Assembly: GCA_016711125.1 (NCBI GenBank)
Contig: JADJTQ010000003.1
Location: 620,001 to 684,000, forward strand
Direction of reading: 5' to 3'
Length of the DNA: 64,000 nucleotides
Origin: Saprospiraceae bacterium
Lineage (GTDB): Bacteria > Bacteroidota > Bacteroidia > Chitinophagales > Saprospiraceae
Shown here: positions 46,774 to 57,652 of the stretch, one piece after another
Position numbering within the stretch: position 1 is the stretch's first letter
How the letters are laid out: each line of letters opens with the position of its first letter
Position numbers and translations under genes: made by a program
The notes under the pieces: model-generated
What the model saw: only the letters and a program-made list of their open reading frames with translations
What the model was told of the DNA's origin: nothing
The model's database searches: none

Positions 46774-47224
46774 TCACACTTGCAATCTTTTAATAATGGC
46801 CTCCATCTGGGCAATTTCCCGTTTCTGCGCTTGAATAGTATCCTTCGCAAGTTGTATAGTTTCCGGATCTTCGAAAGTTGCATTCTGGCTCACGATGATC
46901 GCAGAAGAGTGATGCGGAATAATGGCTTTCATGAATTGCACATCTTGGATTAAGGTCGGTTTGCGTAATATGACAAAAGCTGTAATTATGGTGATGATGG
47001 CGATAGCTGCTTTTGTTGAATTAATGTTTTTTGTTTGGATACATATCAGCCATAGTAATAGTTTTAGGAGGGTCATAGTGCAACCATCAAAAGTACCTGT
47101 AAGTTCTGGTATGACTTAGCTTGACATGAATTTAACCTGAGAGCCATTGCTAAACATTACTCCATGCATCATTACAAATGAGATAAGCACCATTAGCCCA
47201 AATTTTCTATAATTCCTTTTGCAT
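46774..47224 (-). CDS. DUF305-family membrane protein, disrupted
   Basis: The C-terminal frame encodes DVQFMKAIIPHHSSAIIVSQ, then EDPETIQLAKDTIQAQKREI and AQMEAIIKRLQ, the DUF305 signature with its HH pair. Upstream in the same frame, before an in-frame TAA at about 47118-47120, lies YRKFGLMVLISFVMMHGVMF, the first membrane helix of this family. One more base shift reaches the ATG at 47224. The joined product of about 150 residues has three membrane helices. DUF305 proteins are common in copper and silver loci and probably bind metal. Confidence 0.7.
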
Positions 47225-47260
47225 ATCTTTATTTTGTTTGTTCTTTGCCAGAGATTTGTT

Positions 47261-49735
47261 TTAAAAGCGGATGGATAGCCCCCCTCCGGCACCAAATCGA
47301 TTATCATAACTGGCCATAAGTGAAAAATTTCTTGAAAGAAAATATTCGAATCCTGCGCTCCAAACGACTTCCTTTCGATAATTGTGAAGATCTTCGAAGT
47401 CATTTACCCATCCAAAATCTGCCTGATATTCATACCTTCCGAAAACCAATGTTCGTGGGAAGATTAGTATTTCGCGGCTCAGCCCTAGCTGAGGTCTTAA
47501 CTTATTATCCAACCTAATATCCAGGTTAAATAAATATGGCGTCAGGAATCTGAATCCGGCGACAGCCGTTGTCGATATTTTGCTTAGATCGTCTTCGTTT
47601 TTATTCTCGATATTTATTCCTCCAAATATTCTGAAGTAATCTTGTATATATCGTTCATAAGAAAGTTCAGCTTCCAGGTTTTTGTTCCAACCATATTCTG
47701 TAGAAAAATTAATTTGATTTCTGATATTGGAGGAAACCAGGTTAATTTCGGTCATATGCGAGGCAGCATCTAACCTGCCCCAACTGTAAAATTGATCAGC
47801 CTCGTCAATTAAATTTTTTAGTGGAAAACTATTCAATCGTTGATCTCTGGGTGTGTCATAGCTAAAAACCCTGGCCATACCACTCATCATGTGGTAAAGT
47901 ACATGACAGTGAAAAAACCAATCACCATATTCGCTACCGTAAAACTCGATCGTGACCTCCTGCATGGGAGCGACATTTACCGTATGTTTGAGCGGTGAGT
48001 ATTCTCCGTTTTGGTTGATCACTCTGAAAAAGTGACCATGTAGATGCATAGGGTGATGCATCATCGTCAGATTATTGAGCTTAATACGTGTTACTTGATC
48101 AGCCTTAATTTTTATTTTGTCTGTTTCTGATAATGGAACACCATTCATACTCCATACATAGCGATTCATGTTTCCAGTGAGGTTTAGCAAGATCTCTTGT
48201 ACCGGTGCATTTGCCGGATAGGTTGTTTTAGCAGGAGATTGCAAATAATCGTAATTGAATTCTGAATTCATGTCCATTGGCGGCATATTCATATTATCCA
48301 TGTTGGCGTCCTTTGCCATGTCCATATGCATGTCATCTGTTGGCATTTTATTTTTTGATGTATCCTGATTTTGATGCATCTGGTGGCCACTAGTTTTCAT
48401 CATTCCTTCCTTGGATGAATCTATTTTTTCATTTGGCTCTTTAGTATGACCTACTCCGGTATCCTGGTCATGATCCATGTGCATCATACTCTTTTTTGGC
48501 TTTGAGGTGTCCATCAGTTCTTCCTGGTTCGTCTTTTTGGTGGTTGGGTTCTTCTTCGGTATAGAATTCATCGACATGTCATCATGATGCATTGACATGC
48601 TATATTTTTCCTTCATTTTATGGCGTTCGTCCTTATGTGGTTGAAATTTTAAAGCTGGAGCCCCCATCTTCATCTTCATTTTTGCCATCTGTTGCATCAT
48701 GGCTATTTGATTTGGTTTTGGTACCTCAGGTGCTGATAATAACTCTCCCTGACCCAGAAAAGTAGAAGTGTGCCCAGACCCGTCCTGCGCCGTTGCCCGT
48801 ATTTCTATTTTTTTATTTGCTGGTATGGTTACAATAAAGTCGTAAGTCTCCGCAATTGCTATAAACGTTTTAGGGTGTTTAACTGGATCTACATCCAATC
48901 CATCGGCAGATACCAGCAAAGGATCTTCACCCCCGAAGGTCAACCAATATTGGCTGGAGGATGATCCGTTGATAATCCTTAATCTAATTTTATCTCCTGC
49001 CTCAAATTCTTGGAGATCCAGATTTTGACGCCCATTGGTCAAAAATGCCGGATAGTAGACATCTGCAATATCGGCCCCTTCCATACGTTGTCTCCAAAAG
49101 TTAAATTGAGCTCCCAGTGCTCCCTGCCCGACCACACGGTTAAGTGGGGTCGATGTTCCTTTTTTGATGCCATACCATTCATTACCCCTTTTTAAATTTC
49201 GTAAAACGTTCATGGGTTTTTCGTTGGTCCAGTCTGAGATCAGAAGCACTAAATCTGAGTCGTAATTCAGTTTGTTTTCTTTTGGCTCGATCACGATAGC
49301 ACCATAAAGACCGCTTTGCTCTTGCAGCATCGTGTGCGAATGATACCAGTAGGTGCCGGTTTGTTTTAGCTCAAACTCATATTTTTGAGTCTCCCCAGGC
49401 ATAATGGGAGGGGTAGTCAGATAGGGCACGCCATCAAAAAAATTGGGTAATAAAATCCCGTGCCAATGTAATGATGTTTCCATCTCCATATTGTTTGTCA
49501 CGTAGATTACCGCATATTCACCATCTATAAATCGGAGGGTAGGCCCTGGTATAGAGTCATTAATTGTCATGCCCATCACCTCCTGGTCCGCAATTGTGAC
49601 CATTGAATTTTTAATAGTTAGGTGGTACTCATGGGTAGGTAAAAGATTTTTATTCCCTTCATGGGGTTCAACCATTGGGCTATAAATGTTTAGATACGCC
49701 CCTGCAAGGAAAATAATAATATTGATGGTTTTCAT
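47261..49735 (-). CDS. CopA-type multicopper oxidase fused to an outer-membrane barrel (PcoA-PcoB-like fusion)
   Basis: An 824-residue protein with an N-terminal signal. Residues 35-630 are a CopA/PcoA-type multicopper oxidase with HWHG (90-93), YHSH (131-134), HPMHLHGH (561-568) and HCHVLYHMMSGM (609-620). Residues about 345-490 are a long Met/His/Lys-rich insert (MMQQMAKMKMKMG, SMHHDDMSMN, MHMDMAKDANMDNMNM), expected to bind Cu(I). Residues about 640-824 have alternating beta strands (NLEAELSYERYIQDYFRIFG, FLTPYLFNLDIRLD) ending GGGLSIRF, like the PcoB/CopB barrel; these genes are normally separate. It would oxidise and hold periplasmic Cu(I) at the outer membrane. Confidence 0.88.
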   Translation of the reverse strand: MKTINIIIFLAGAYLNIYSPMVEPHEGNKNLLPTHEYHLTIKNSMVTIADQEVMGMTINDSIPGPTLRFIDGEYAVIYVTNNMEMETSLHWHGILLPNFFDGVPYLTTPPIMPGETQKYEFELKQTGTYWYHSHTMLQEQSGLYGAIVIEPKENKLNYDSDLVLLISDWTNEKPMNVLRNLKRGNEWYGIKKGTSTPLNRVVGQGALGAQFNFWRQRMEGADIADVYYPAFLTNGRQNLDLQEFEAGDKIRLRIINGSSSSQYWLTFGGEDPLLVSADGLDVDPVKHPKTFIAIAETYDFIVTIPANKKIEIRATAQDGSGHTSTFLGQGELLSAPEVPKPNQIAMMQQMAKMKMKMGAPALKFQPHKDERHKMKEKYSMSMHHDDMSMNSIPKKNPTTKKTNQEELMDTSKPKKSMMHMDHDQDTGVGHTKEPNEKIDSSKEGMMKTSGHQMHQNQDTSKNKMPTDDMHMDMAKDANMDNMNMPPMDMNSEFNYDYLQSPAKTTYPANAPVQEILLNLTGNMNRYVWSMNGVPLSETDKIKIKADQVTRIKLNNLTMMHHPMHLHGHFFRVINQNGEYSPLKHTVNVAPMQEVTIEFYGSEYGDWFFHCHVLYHMMSGMARVFSYDTPRDQRLNSFPLKNLIDEADQFYSWGRLDAASHMTEINLVSSNIRNQINFSTEYGWNKNLEAELSYERYIQDYFRIFGGINIENKNEDDLSKISTTAVAGFRFLTPYLFNLDIRLDNKLRPQLGLSREILIFPRTLVFGRYEYQADFGWVNDFEDLHNYRKEVVWSAGFEYFLSRNFSLMASYDNRFGAGGGLSIRF

Positions 49736-50061
49736 TCTTAATGCTGATATGTATCTTGAGTTTATGATGATAGCGATCGGTGGTTGACTATGTTAGATTC
49801 AATCTCTACAAATGGAACTCTCCCAGTTTATCCAATGTTCAGTCGTCGGCACCTAACGGCGAGTTCCATAATGTTACCTCAGGATTTGTATTTACTGCTT
49901 GATCAGAGTCTTGAAATTCATTTAATCTAAAGCAACAGTGTCCGACCACATGGAAAGGTCTTTACGGTTGACTAATCGATCAACCAATACCATCACTCCT
50001 AAGAAGCCAAAGCATTGATCTTTGAAAATCAGTGTTTCAAGCCAACTTATGATGATTAGGT
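49736..50061. other. intergenic, no gene seen
   Basis: About 325 bp between the fused oxidase and the DUF2911 gene, longer than other gaps in this same-strand run. No coding sequence is evident, so it may hold a separate promoter for the oxidase. Confidence 0.4.
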
Positions 50062-50688
50062 TCAAATAAAAGCCGTGCGACTGACTTCTAATTTTGGGTA
50101 ATGATGGGCAGTGTAACTCTCACTTTTTCCCCAGGACACGGTGATCGCCCCATTTCCGCCTTCTCCAGACTTTACTTCATAGGACAATATTTCTACTGGC
50201 TGATCAAGTATTTCAGGTTTCACTTTAATGCGGATCACATCTAGATTTTGATCATAGTCATCGGCGAGATGTTGTTCATAGTTTTTGTTCAAGATCAATG
50301 TCCATTCATCCTTATTTGGAATCGTAAAAAAAGCATATTCACCTTTAGCTATCTTCTTACCATTAATGGTTACATCGTTTGAAAAGTTGATCGAAGTTGC
50401 CCGGTGAGCTCCCGTCACCCAGACTTGATCATAGGCTACCAGTCCATTCCAAATGATGCGGTTTCTAACACTGGGGGCGGAGTAGTCAACATGCACGTGA
50501 GTATCTCCAATGTTGGCCATTGCTGTTTGGTGTGGGCTGGCAGGTTTTGTATCGGAAGGATTGCTCTTGTTCTCTTGTGAAGGGGCTATGTGTGCTGAAT
50601 GATCGTAATCACTTGGTGTCGTTGTTTGATTGGCACATGACGAGACCAAAAAGCTCGCTAATATCACGGAATAGCTGATCTTTTTCAT
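50062..50688 (-). CDS. DUF2911 lipoprotein
   Basis: A 208-residue lipoprotein (ASFLVSSC, Cys18) with a His-rich segment (DYDHSAHIAPSQ, then HQTAMANIGDTHVHVDYSAP) and a DUF2911 domain: NRIIWNGLVAYDQVWVTGAH, RATSINFSNDVTINGKKIAK, GEYAFFTIPNKDEWTLILNK. The family is common in Bacteroidota; its role is unknown, and it is usually exported. The His-rich linker and its location in a copper operon suggest metal binding. It follows the DUF3347 gene by about 40 bp on the same strand. Confidence 0.87.
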   Translation of the reverse strand: MKKISYSVILASFLVSSCANQTTTPSDYDHSAHIAPSQENKSNPSDTKPASPHQTAMANIGDTHVHVDYSAPSVRNRIIWNGLVAYDQVWVTGAHRATSINFSNDVTINGKKIAKGEYAFFTIPNKDEWTLILNKNYEQHLADDYDQNLDVIRIKVKPEILDQPVEILSYEVKSGEGGNGAITVSWGKSESYTAHHYPKLEVSRTAFI

Positions 50689-50729
50689 ATTTAAATATTT
50701 TTAGACTGATTAAGTTTTTTCAATTATTA

Positions 50730-51254
50730 TTAATCGATGATTTCTTTTACCTCACCACATTTGAGCATACTATCTCCAAAGTAAGGGTTCTTAATTTCCT
50801 TTTCATTGGAAAGCCAATAACCACCCTTACTATTATTGGCCATGGGGCAAAATTCCAGGTAAATTGCACCTGATGAGAGTTCATTTTTTTTAAGCAATAA
50901 AGTCATTTCATTGCTCAATTCTGTAAAAGCAATACGTTGATCGTTTAGTGATGCAGCACCGGAAATTATAGCAGCTTGTTGGGCTATTTCGGCTCCATCA
51001 TTTATTTCTTTAGCAGAATTTTGAAGAGAACTGGCCGCTGTTGCAGCAGTTTTCTGATCTGATGCTACTAAGGCGTTTTTGATATCGAGATAGTACCCAT
51101 AGCTTGTCGTCAGCAAATCGCTTTTGAATTTTGCCATGCTTACATCGCTGACAGAGTTCTTTTCATCGCTCTTTTGATGCATTGCATGATCGTGTTGAGC
51201 AATTGCACCCAACCCAGGGATGAGCAGGCTCAATGATAAAATGGTCTTTTTCAT
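50730..51254 (-). CDS. DUF3347 periplasmic protein
   Basis: About 174 residues, with a signal peptide (MKKTILSLSLLIPGLGAIAQ) followed by HDHAMHQ. Residues about 45-174 are a DUF3347 domain: YGYYLDIKNALVASDQKTAA, AIYLEFCPMANNSKGGYWLS-type centre, NEKEIKNPYFGDSMLKCGEV. CPMA and MLKCG are the likely metal-binding cysteines. Domain members occur fused to CusB-type adaptors (as in this window) and probably bind Cu or Ag in the periplasm. It lies 60 bp downstream of CopA. Confidence 0.87.
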   Translation of the reverse strand: MKKTILSLSLLIPGLGAIAQHDHAMHQKSDEKNSVSDVSMAKFKSDLLTTSYGYYLDIKNALVASDQKTAATAASSLQNSAKEINDGAEIAQQAAIISGAASLNDQRIAFTELSNEMTLLLKKNELSSGAIYLEFCPMANNSKGGYWLSNEKEIKNPYFGDSMLKCGEVKEIID

Positions 51255-51323
51255 AATCTTCATTTCTTAATAAAATATAATAAAATAATAAGTTTAAATT
51301 TTGCTTAAGGTTTAACCTTTTAT

Positions 51324-53833
51324 TCATGAAATGTCTGCATATCGCAATCTTAAAGCATTGCCAATGACCGACACCGAGCTAAAACTCATCGCCAGAGCAG
51401 CTATCATGGGAGACAACAGGATGCCAAAAAAGGGGAATAAAACTCCAGCAGCGACCGGTACACCAATGGTGTTGTATATCAGGGCAAAAAATAAATTTTG
51501 TTTAATATTTTTCATCACTTTATGGCTGAGGTTACGAGCCTTTACAATGCCTTGCAAGTCGCCCTTTACCAGCGTAATGCCGGCACTTTCAATGGCTACA
51601 TCCGTGCCGGTTCCCATCGCTATGCCCACGTCACTTTTTGCGAGAGCCGGGGCATCGTTAATTCCATCGCCAGCCATGGCTACTTTACGACCTTCTTTCT
51701 GTAGTCTTTTAACTTCGTGTAACTTGTCTTCCGGCAGCATCTCGGCTTTAAAATCGATATTCAATAGTTGTGCGACCGCTGCTGCAGTGTTTTTATTATC
51801 TCCTGTCAGCATTAGGATATTTATACCATCATCTTTTAATTTTTTTAAAGCATCCCGGCTTGATGCTTTAATGGCATCACTGATCACTACATATCCTTTG
51901 ACCTCCTTGTCGATCGAAAGCAAGGAGACCGTCTTACCTTCTTTTTGGTAAGCGGAAATTGCATTAATCTGATCCTCCTCAAAATGGGCATTAATATCTT
52001 GCATAAGACGGTTGTTGCCAAGGGCAATCATGTGGTCATTGATCTTTGCAATAACGCCCTTTCCAGTCACGGCACTAAATTGGCTGGCTGGTAAAATTTC
52101 GGCATTTTCTTTTTTACCAAATTTCATTGTGGCTTCTGCCAATGGGTGTTCACTGTGTTGATTTGCCGAAATAATATATTGCAACACTTCGTGTGATGAA
52201 TATTCATTTGAAATACTGACGACTTTTTCGACTGAAGGTTTGCCCTCGGTGATGGTACCTGTTTTGTCGATAATTAAAGTATCGATTTGATTCATTTTTT
52301 CGAGAGCCTCGGCAGTCTTAATCAGTATGCCGGATTGGGCTCCTTTTCCTACCCCTACCATCACCGACATCGGCGTAGCAAGACCTAGTGCACAAGGGCA
52401 GGCTATGATGAGGACAGCAATCGCGTTGATCAAGCCGAAAACCAAGGCAGGGTCAGGACCAAAAAGAGCCCAAATGACGAAAGTTATTACTGAAATTGCG
52501 ATTACAATCGGAACAAAATAACCGGAAATCCGATCGGCTATTTTTTGAATGGGAGCCTTACTTCGACTGGCATCGTTGACCATTTGAATGATTTGAGCAA
52601 GTAAGGTTTCGGAACCGATTTTTTCGGCTTTCATCACAAAGGTTTGCTTGCCGTTAATCGTGCCGGCGCTCACCCAATCACCCTGACTTTTTTGGACTGG
52701 CATAGGCTCACCAGTAATCATCGATTCGTCGATGGAACTTTCACCTTCCTGGATCGATCCGTCGACCGGTATTTTTCACCCGGTTTTATTCGCAGGAGGT
52801 CATCTATCTGTACATGTTCAACGGCAATTACCTCCTCTTTTCCATTTTGAATTCTCGTTGTACTATTGGGTGCCAATTTCAATAAGGCGCGAATGGCACT
52901 ATTCGTTTGACCATGAGCCCTGGCTTCGAGCACCTGACCTAAAAGTACCAGGGTGAGAATAACGGTCGCTGCTTCAAAGTAGACATGAACGGTTCCATCT
53001 TCCATTTTAAATTGAGCTGGAAAAAAATCAGGGAACAACATAGCAGCAACGCTGAAAATCCATGCTACGCCTGCCCCAATACCAATGAGGGTAAACATAT
53101 TCAGACTACGACGGATGATCGAACTGTAGGCCCTTTGGAAAAATATCCAGGTTGCATAAAAAACTACCGGTAGCGATAATGCAAATTGAATAATAATCCA
53201 ATATTTGTTTAGTAACCAATGGTGCAGTGGGTTGCCCGGCACCATATCAGACATGGCAATGAGAAATATTGGCAGAGTAAATAGAGTGGCGATTTTTAAT
53301 TTAGATAATAACTTCTTGTATGTTTTATTTTCCTCACTTTCATCTTCAGCATTAATTGGTACAAGATCCATTCCGCAGATAGGACAACTGCCCGGACCCT
53401 CTTGAATGATTTCGGGATGCATTGGGCAAATGTACTGCCCTGAGTTAGTTTTTAATGAAAGTTCTTCAACCAGATCCATCCCGCAAACCGGACAGTCTCC
53501 TGGCTTTTCATATTTTTTATCTCCTTCGCAATGCATCGGGCAATAAAACTTGCCAGTACTTGGTCTTTCAGTTGTTTTATCCGAATGTTTGTCTGGTATT
53601 TTTTCCGGTGCTGATTGTCCAGGCAGTGTGATGGAATAATGACCACCGGCATCTTCCAGTGCTTTCTGGAAAGTGGTAAGGTCAATATGTTTTGCCATTT
53701 CAATAGAGGCTTCAGCCTTTTTCAAATCCACACTTATCGACTTTACTCCAGGAACCTGAGATAATGTTTTTTCAACCATACTCCGGCATCCCTGACAAGT
53801 CATTCCATGTATTTTATATTGGTGTTTCATCAT
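51324..53833 (-). CDS. copA: copper-translocating P1B-type ATPase, one frameshift
   Basis: CopA pumps Cu(I) out of the cytoplasm. The N-terminus has an HMA domain with GMTCQGC (Cys13, Cys16), then two heavy-metal-binding domains (YCPMHCEG...CPVCGMD, 98-120, and YICPMHPE...CPICGMD, 134-156). Membrane helices follow, and one missing A near 52773 breaks KPGEKIPVDGSIQEGESSID; the other frame continues TGEPMPVQKSQGDW. Then come ACPCALGLATP (CPC metal site), DKTGTITEGKP (phosphorylated Asp), SEHPLAEA and GDGINDAPALAKSDVGIAM. Joined length is about 837. The two HMBD domains are typical of Bacteroidota CopA. Confidence 0.93.
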
Positions 53834-53933
53834 TTTTTTTAATTTTACTTGAGTTCAAAGGTTACCGGATATTTCCCGATAGTCGTTTCACAATTTTTAG
53901 ATTCTTTTATATAATTCTGTTCGTCAGTTCTCA

Positions 53934-54128
53934 GTTCTCAGGTCTCAGTCAAGCAGGCGATAATCAAGAGAGCCCGGAATTTATATTCTGGGCGGTTTGG
54001 TACTCTTCAGTCTTCAGTCTTCAGTTCTCAGTTCTCAGTCTTCAGTTCTCAGTCTTCAGTTCTGAGTTCTCAGTCTTCAGCCGACTGCAAACAGCCCTGC
54101 CCACTGCCAACTGCCAACTGCCCCCGAC
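53934..54128. repeat. TCAGTTCTCAGTCT-type tandem repeats
   Basis: About 15 imperfect units of TCAGTTC/TCTCAGT/CTTCAGT run to about 54078, then ACTGCCAACTGCC repeats follow to 54128. The 370-bp gap between the CopA and HMBD genes (53834-54203) holds nothing else I can recognise. The units are too short and lack spacers for a CRISPR. Confidence 0.8.
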
Positions 54129-54203
54129 TGAAGGCTGTTCCATGGGCTCAGCAATCCTTTCGTTGCACTACCGGCTTACTGATCCACTGCTGACTGAAAA
54201 AGA

Positions 54204-54482
54204 CTAATGAGTGTGACCGTCTTTTACATGATCTGTATGAGCAACATAGTTCATTCCACATTTTGGACAAGTACCAGCCTCATCACTTCCGCTTCCTTCA
54301 CAATGCATCGGACAGACATATGAGGAATTATACACTTTCCCGTCTCCGTGCATCGTAGCCTCCATAGAATCTCCATGTTCGTGGTCATGACCTTCCTGAC
54401 TTTGATTATTGCCTCCACAAGACCATAGGGCTATCGCCAAAACCGCAAAAAATAAGACTGCAAAATTTCTAATGACTTTCAT
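54204..54482 (-). CDS. small heavy-metal-binding-domain lipoprotein
   Basis: A 92-residue protein. The leader ends ALWSC (Cys22), followed by a His/Glu-rich stretch (EGHDHEHGDSMEATMHGDG) and an HMBD domain: YVCPMHCEG...GTCPKCGMNYV, with two CPxxC/H pairs. It closes with a His tail, HTDHVKDGHTH. It would bind Cu/Ag at the periplasmic side of a membrane. The HMBD matches those inside CopA and CusB nearby. It lies about 95 bp from the CusB stop on the same strand. Confidence 0.82.
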   Translation of the reverse strand: MKVIRNFAVLFFAVLAIALWSCGGNNQSQEGHDHEHGDSMEATMHGDGKVYNSSYVCPMHCEGSGSDEAGTCPKCGMNYVAHTDHVKDGHTH

Positions 54483-54577
54483 GTTGGAATTAATTGAAAT
54501 TATAAAAAATATGATATTAATTGTCGTGCAAAATGGGAGGCCTCTTATTCAATAAAATAAAAAAGGCCTCTCGTTTT

Positions 54578-56354
54578 TTATTTAATTTCTTCGGTTACCG
54601 ATCCGCATTTCAACATTTGACTACCGAAATAGGGATTGAAAATTTCTTCATCCAGACTCAACCAAGGTTGCTCCGGTATTGTTGTCGGCCATCGGGCAAT
54701 ATTGGATGTAGATAGTTCTGTCAAAAGGGCCAAAACCTTTGGCTAATTCTTCCATTTGAGCGGAAAGTGGTTTGAAAAGGTGCCGCGATGCCTCGATATT
54801 TTCTGCTTTAGTAAATTGGTTCAGTAAATCGATCGCTGTCTTACTGCTAGCCATCCATAGATTATGAGATTGTCCGGTAAATAAATTCATGCTCGTCTCT
54901 TCGAACTTGCTTTTCAATAATTTTGCTTCTTTGATCGCTCCATTTAAATCATCTTTTACCAAAGCATCTTTCATCGGAAAATAGAAATCAAACAATTTTT
55001 GGATGGCTCCTGTGGCCTCTTTACTGGTTTGATTTGTTGGGTTCTTTGCCGGTGTCGCCGTCGTTGAACTGCCATGTTGATGGCCGGTCATTACCTGGCC
55101 ACCCTCTGGGCTCATCATACTCGGTTTGCCGGCGAGCTGGGCAGCGGCATCAATGGAAAAAGTACCGTTAACCGCAATCTCAATGCCCGGTTCCAAGCCG
55201 CCCTTCACCACATATTGATTTCCTACCATGGGGCCCAATTCCATCTCTCGCATCTGAAAATGTACCCCATCTTCGCCGCTCATTTTTCGTAGACTACTGA
55301 TCTTGGTCCGGTCCACATTACGGCTGATTTAGGCACCATTAGACTTTCTTTTTTCCCGGATCTTAAAGGTGTTTTTACGACTGCATTGGCAAACATTTCC
55401 GGTTTGAGTTTCCCACCCCGGTTACCTATTTCTATCCGTGCCGTAGCTACCCTCGTTGTGGGATTGATCACCGGATCAATGAAAGAAATTTGGCCATTAA
55501 AAGACTCGCCTGGCAGTGATGAAATGGTAAAGGCCACCTGGCTACCAACCCGTACCCAACTCATATCACTTTCATATACATCAAAGAGAACCCACACTCT
55601 CGATAAGTCCATAATTTCGTAAAGGGGCATACCTCGGGAAATATAGTCTCCCAGATTTACTTTTTTTTCCATGACAATGCCACTTACATCAGCAAGTATG
55701 GGAAATTGCTCCTGAAGTTTTCCGGATTGTAAAATGCCCTCAATTTGATCGCTGGTTAGTTTCCAGTTTTTTAATTTTTTCTTTGGCCGCCAGAAATAAT
55801 CCTGGCTGGGTATCTTTTATTTTCGGCAGAAAATAATTCCTCCTGTGCAGTAACAGGTCAGGAGAATAAATGGTTGCGATCTGCTGCCCTTTTTGAATAG
55901 ACTCTCCGGTAAAATTAATTTTTAATTCTTCAACCCTTCCATCAAGATGGGTTACTTGCGAATAGACTAAGCGCTCATCCGGTTGCACTTTACCATTCAT
56001 TCTAATCTCTTTGACCGGAACACCAAAGCCAATCATCTCCGTCTGTACATTGGCCAGTGCCATCGCCGTTTCTGACATCCGAATTTGACCGGGATTTTCA
56101 TCGCTTGATTGATCGTCTACGGGTATTAAATCCATGCCACAGATTGGGCAGGACCCGGGTTCCGCCTGACGAATCTGGGGGTGCATCGAGCAGGTCCAGG
56201 TGGTGGGGTGATCTGCTGCACCGTGTTCCATCGTATTTATGTCGGGCTCCCCCGCTTGATCGGCCGGTTTGACCAACCAACCTATAAGGAAGCCTACAGC
56301 TAGAATCAGTATCCATTTTATAAGGCCTGAATATGATTTTTTCATTTTTTCCAT
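54578..56354 (-). CDS. CusB-type RND adaptor with HMBD and fused DUF3347, three frameshifts
   Basis: The first frame has an N-terminal anchor helix (LIKWILILAVGFLIGWLV) and an HMBD (TCSMHPQI...CPICGMDLIPV, 54-78), then MNGKVQPDERLVYSQV. A base loss near 55775 leads to NWKLTSDQIEGILQSGKLQE and the barrel-sandwich parts (WVLFDVYESDMSWVRVGSQV, NGQISFIDPVINPTTRVATA). A second, in an A run near 55307, leads to MREMELGPMVGNQYVVKGG. DUF3347 then starts at TGAIQKLFDFYFPMKDALVK; a third, near 54667, restores WLSLDEEIFNPYFGSQMLKC. Joined length is about 590. The adaptor links CusA and CusC; the added DUF3347 probably delivers metal. Confidence 0.85.
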
Positions 56355-56398
56355 GTTTTTTTAATTAACACAATGCTTTCCGGCTTGAAAACTCTGTA

Positions 56399-57643
56399 TT
56401 AATTACCTGTTAGATAATTTAATTTTACCTGAGCCAGATGGTATCCGGTTTGAGCAGATACTTTTTCAATCTGATATTTAAATAGTTGCTGCTGAAGCCG
56501 GAGCACTTCTTCAAAATCGGAAGCACCATTTTGATAGGATGCCATTAGAAGTTCGATAGCCTGCTGGGTTTTGGTCATTTGAGTATTAAATAATTCAATC
56601 ATTTGCTGCATTTTGTCCATCTCATATAAGGTCATCTCGTACATCGCTGATAGTTCGTTATACATTTCTTCTTTCATGTCCGAATAGACCTCCTTCATAA
56701 GTTGGCGCTCCTGTACCGCAGCATCGTATTTCTTTTTCCAAATAGGCACGGTCATGGTGAACATAGGCATCACCATGTCCCGGCCGGTATTGGGAAGGAT
56801 AGTGACATCACCGGGTTTTCTTTTTACCTGAGGCATGTACTGAAGGCCTCCACCAATCATTGGCTTGCGCATAAAATCTGCTACCACGGCTTCGGCTTCT
56901 GTCTGTTCGATTTGACGGTCAAATACGGTGAGAGAAGGATGATTACTCACCAGTGTTTGTCCCAAACCCGCTGACCGTAAGATCCTGTTCGTTTAATTGG
57001 GTCCCAATAAAATGAGGGTATTTTCCGGTCGGTTTAAGAGCCGGTTTAGGGCAACCTGAAGCGGTTTTCTTTTCTGCTCCATCAGAGCTATTTCCGTATT
57101 AAGCTCATCGATCATTATATCGGTACGAATCACATCAACCATAGGTCCCTTTGCAAACTGAAATCTCGATGTTGCCAGCTCCTTGTCTGTTTCCAAAATT
57201 CGAAGATTTTCTTTTTGAATCTCAATGATCTGATCCAGTTCAAGTAGTGGATACCATGCGCTCTTTACTTTGAAAATCAATTCATTCCGGGTTACCAAAA
57301 CAGATTGTTGTTTTACTTCTGACATTCGCATAACCTCGACTTCCATGGCATCAAGAGCTCCAAACCAGGGAAACATCTGCATCGCAGATATACTGCCCAA
57401 CTGATTACCCATGGGAAGCATCATCGGATTCATAAACAATGACGCATTTATCTGGGGATCCGGCAGGGCCACTTGATCAATGCGTTGTCTTACCACCTCA
57501 ACTTCCGTGGCTTTTGCCTTTAGCCCAGGATTGTTTTCTAAAGCGATGTTAACTAAGTCTTCCAGAGACTGACCAGGCAGTTTAACCCCCAAAAGAATCA
57601 GCATTAAGATGATTGAAGCACGCATAATTGAAAATTTGTCCAT
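56399..57643 (-). CDS. CusC/TolC-type outer-membrane efflux protein, frame disturbed internally
   Basis: The N-terminus has a signal peptide and the first TolC repeat (LVNIALENNPGLKAKATEVE, then INASLFMNPMMLPMGNQLGS). Helical regions include ILETDKELATSRFQFAKG. Near 57000 the frame shows a TAA, and the other frame between about 56972 and 57000 reads QLNEQDLTVSG, so two compensating indels are likely. The second repeat follows (LVSNHPSLTVFDRQIEQTEA, YQNGASDFEEVLRLQQQLFK). Joined length is about 415, normal for this family. The protein forms the outer-membrane duct of the Cus pump. Confidence 0.85.
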
Positions 57644-57652
57644 TATTAGTAA

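Noticed and set aside
51331..51951. A 206-codon plus-strand frame inside CopA
   Set aside because: Antisense shadow of the ATPase catalytic region; Ser/Ala-rich composition follows from the complement of conserved codons.
53934..54128. Possible CRISPR array or leader
   Set aside because: Short degenerate tandem units without regular spacers; best read as a microsatellite-like array.
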